NCBI GenBank assembly: GCA_028023455.1
Contig: JAQFVV010000063.1
Coordinates: forward strand, 6,524,157-6,588,156
DNA from: Epiperipatus broadwayi
Lineage: Eukaryota > Onychophora > Udeonychophora > Euonychophora > Peripatidae
Reading direction: 5' to 3'
Length of the DNA: 64,000 bases
Position 1 is the first letter of the stretch; every line of letters starts with the position of its first letter. Below the pieces are notes generated by a model. It did no database searches, was not told where the DNA came from, and saw only the letters and a program-made list of their open reading frames with translations. The translations under genes and the position numbers were made by a program. This document shows, piece by piece, positions 61,313 to 64,000 of this stretch.

Positions 61313-63930
61313 GTAAAAAAATAAATAAGTTAAAAGATAAAAATAGAAAGAAGTAAATATAAACTTAATAAAATTTATAGATCTTTTCACATTTTCATTT
61401 TTTTAACAATTTATGAAACATTTGTTTTATCACTATGCATGTGCGTGTATGCTAGAATGAATCAGATACTTAAAAGAAGTTGTATATAAAATAAATAAAT
61501 ATTACCATACTGAAACTCAGTTCAATTAATAAACCATTTATAGGGAAGCAAACTAAATATAATATACTGTATGTATGCAATAAAATTAAAATTCCTCTAT
61601 TATAACAGTATTGTTCATATATAAATTTATTATTTTCTTTAATTTTAATTATTTTAAATATATTATCTTATAAATTGATAAAATTTCTATGCTTAGATTG
61701 TTTTAATTCTCTACATTAAATAATTTTATTTTTGTAAGAATAATAAACGTGGGATTCTTACTATTAGTTTTGTGGTGATATAAAGACCGAATTAAACACT
61801 CTTCATAAAAAAAGTGAATTATTTTTAAGTGAATATTAGATAATATTTTGATCAGGAGAAATTTGTTAGTCAAAATGTTGGTTTCACTGCTAATTTTATG
61901 GTTTAAACTATGCTAGAATGTTATAAATATGATGTTATGACTAATAGATTATCTGACAAAAGTAATGTGTAGCATGATTTATTGTTAAGCTTTAATTCCT
62001 GCCAAATAAATTTTTTGAATGACCTTTTTGTCCAACAAAATAATTAAAATTTGGGAACTGCCCATTACTGAGGACAATATAGCAATCCACTACTTTCAAA
62101 CGATGGTCATATACTGAAATGACTGAATGTGATAAGTTTGTGGGTGTTATTCTGAGAAAAATGCAAAATTCAACAAAAGTAATAACTTGTTAGCTTCTGG
62201 ATACAAACATTTTCATATAAATCATAACTTCATTTTTGTTTGCATATTGCAGAATATAAAAAACTTTAATTCAACCCAGTAATTTTAAAAAAACAATCTT
62301 TCGCTTTTCTTTTTTATATTTATTGTTATAAATGTATATTACTAAAAGTTTAGTTGTTTCAACATAATTTTTTTACACAAAAAAAAATGTTAAATACTTG
62401 TTTGTTTATTTCCATTTACTAAAGTTATAGGTCACCATTTTGTATTAAATGAAGTTACTTCTCATCATTTATCAAAATTGACAGATTAAGTTTGTCAAAA
62501 AAATCCTGTTCAGACATTATTTTACAAGATCACAAAGTTAGAAAATTATCTCCAGACTAATACTTATGCAAATTTCACCACCAGACTAATATATAAGTAC
62601 CTAATACAGATATAAAGTTCTAATGGTTCAACTCTTTTGGTTACCTTGTTGTAGTAGTTCACTTATGTTAATTATATGTAATTTTTTTATGTAAGTTATA
62701 ATATTTTAATGTTAAGACTTTCACTTGTCTTTGTTATATAAGAGAAAAAGAAGAATTCTTAGTCTGGTCAACTTTAATATATTTATTAAATTTATTGTAT
62801 ATTTTCTGAGTCGTATACATTATTATCACATTTACAATTTCATACTTCTGATCCCAAAAATATGGCATGTTTATACAAGGTCTTTATAAGATTTGGTTAT
62901 TTATTTATTTATTGGCTATTTATAGAATAATGCACACAAAAATAATAGATTTTTTTTAATGTATAATACAATGCAACATTTATTAATGTTTATTTTTATA
63001 ACATTTTTAATACACTTGTTCAAATTATTCAAGTCACTTTGTAATTTGATTACAACAAATTGATTGTTATTAACATAAATATTTTATTATTTTCAGCATA
63101 TAATAAAATTACTGAATTTTTTCTAGTTCTACTTCTGTTTCCTGTAAGCAGATCTTTATTATTGTACTGGATATGAATATATTATTCAAATAAATACAAA
63201 TTATACATTGTTTTTTAAAAGGTAAGCAATCCAGTTGTTTTTATAGTTAGATTCAGACTGATGTTTGATTATTCATATGTTATAACAGATTGTGTCAAAC
63301 ACAAATTTTAGAACTATATCTATGATATCAGGTCGATTTCTAAGATTTAAGATGAGTATTATATGGTATTGACTTATTATAAACTTAGTGACAATATTCA
63401 TTATTGATGCAAAACCACATTCAAACTTGGAAATAATTCTAGTAATATCATTTTAGTAATAAAAGCAATTTTCAAAAATCTTAAAGAATTAGTAGGACAG
63501 AAATCGTTATCTAATTCTTTAAATCAATTTTTTTTTTCCAATAAATCAAATTTTTGAATCTTATTTTGTAATAAATATAATTTTTGTTTTTTAAACTTTT
63601 GAGATTTTTATTATTATCTAGATATGCCAGTAATAATTTTGAAGTAAAAAAGCTATCAATGAATTGATAGCTTGAGAATAAATATTGATTGGAATTTTTT
63701 TTTAATATTTTAATTATATATGTTTTTTTTTATTTGATTTGAATTAATTATTTAATTTTCTGTTACATTCATTAATTGTTTCAGCATTCATTTTTGTCTT
63801 CTATGATTTTTTTTTTTTTTCAAAATGTTGGGAGAATACATATAATGAAGATTTGAGCTGTTAGTATTTTAGTTGTACGTATGTATGGAACTATTTTCAT
63901 CTTTTAATATTAAGTATTGAATGTCTTTAG
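61313..63930. other. AT-rich stretch without supported genes
   Basis: No long frame, RNA gene or repeat recognised. Confidence 0.45.
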
Positions 63931-63936
63931 AAAATT

Positions 63937-64000
63937 TTAACTTTATTTAAATATTCCAAATACATTCAACTGTTAGTAATAGCACATAGGTTAGTATATG
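63937..64000 (+). repeat. FB-D arm, cut by the window end
   Basis: 'aactttatttaaatattcca' followed by 'caactgttagtaatagcaca' matches the FB-D arm; the rest lies outside the window. Confidence 0.5.

Overview
This is a 64 kb piece of a very AT-rich nuclear genome (roughly three quarters A+T by eye), almost certainly from an invertebrate animal. Evidence for that is the dense mix of non-LTR retrotransposon remnants, a Penelope/GIY-YIG-like remnant, tRNA-derived SINEs with target-site duplications, foldback/MITE families, a long-LTR retrotransposon and long (AAT)n microsatellites. Nothing in the sequence fixes the phylum. No host protein-coding gene could be supported: almost every open frame over 60 codons is an AT-rich chance frame, a microsatellite frame, or part of a transposable element.

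Layout. 0-5 kb: a two-copy tandem repeat, a compound microsatellite, a decayed LINE ORF2 C-terminus on the minus strand (3.85-4.7 kb) and a small foldback MITE. 6.86-9.10 kb: a putative 2.25 kb solo LTR. 9.65-10.03 kb: the first copy of the commonest repeat here, a foldback family called FB-A. 10.57-11.91 kb: a 1.34 kb terminal-inverted-repeat element with a G-quadruplex motif. 16.1-17.3 kb: a polypyrimidine tract followed by a palindrome with ~400 bp arms. 18.0-22.6 kb: a foldback with a 3x50 bp core, a piggyBac-like TTAA-flanked MITE, a head-to-head pair of GIY-YIG C-terminal fragments, a foldback MITE abutting a tRNA-derived SINE, and another small MITE. 23.9-38 kb: a 77 bp-arm hairpin element, a three-unit tandem array, duplicated AT-rich segments, more FB-A copies, a second SINE, a diverged piggyBac-like MITE and a 240 bp (AAT)n tract.

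39.2-45.2 kb is the best-defined element: a 5.9 kb LTR retrotransposon with 1.75 kb LTRs, a tRNA-Pro-like primer-binding site, a frameshifted gag-like gene and no pol. This is the architecture of a non-autonomous large retrotransposon derivative (LARD). 47.96-49.17 kb is a nested ~1.2 kb FB-A palindrome. 51.9-54.8 kb is an (AAT)n tract occupied by two LINE fragments: a short I/L1-like 3' end on the plus strand and a 5'-truncated Jockey/CR1-group reverse transcriptase on the minus strand, broken by indels in two long A runs. The rest holds a third SINE, a second hairpin element, another FB-A copy and an inverted second copy of the piggyBac-like MITE.

The elements interact mainly as insertions into one another and into simple repeats: LINEs in (AAT)n, a SINE at the edge of a MITE, and FB-A inside FB-A. 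The most unusual features are the abundance of foldback structures, the (AAT)n tract carrying two LINEs, the pol-less long-LTR element with a possible solo-LTR relative, and the inverted GIY-YIG fragments. All family assignments come from reading motifs; none was checked against a database.
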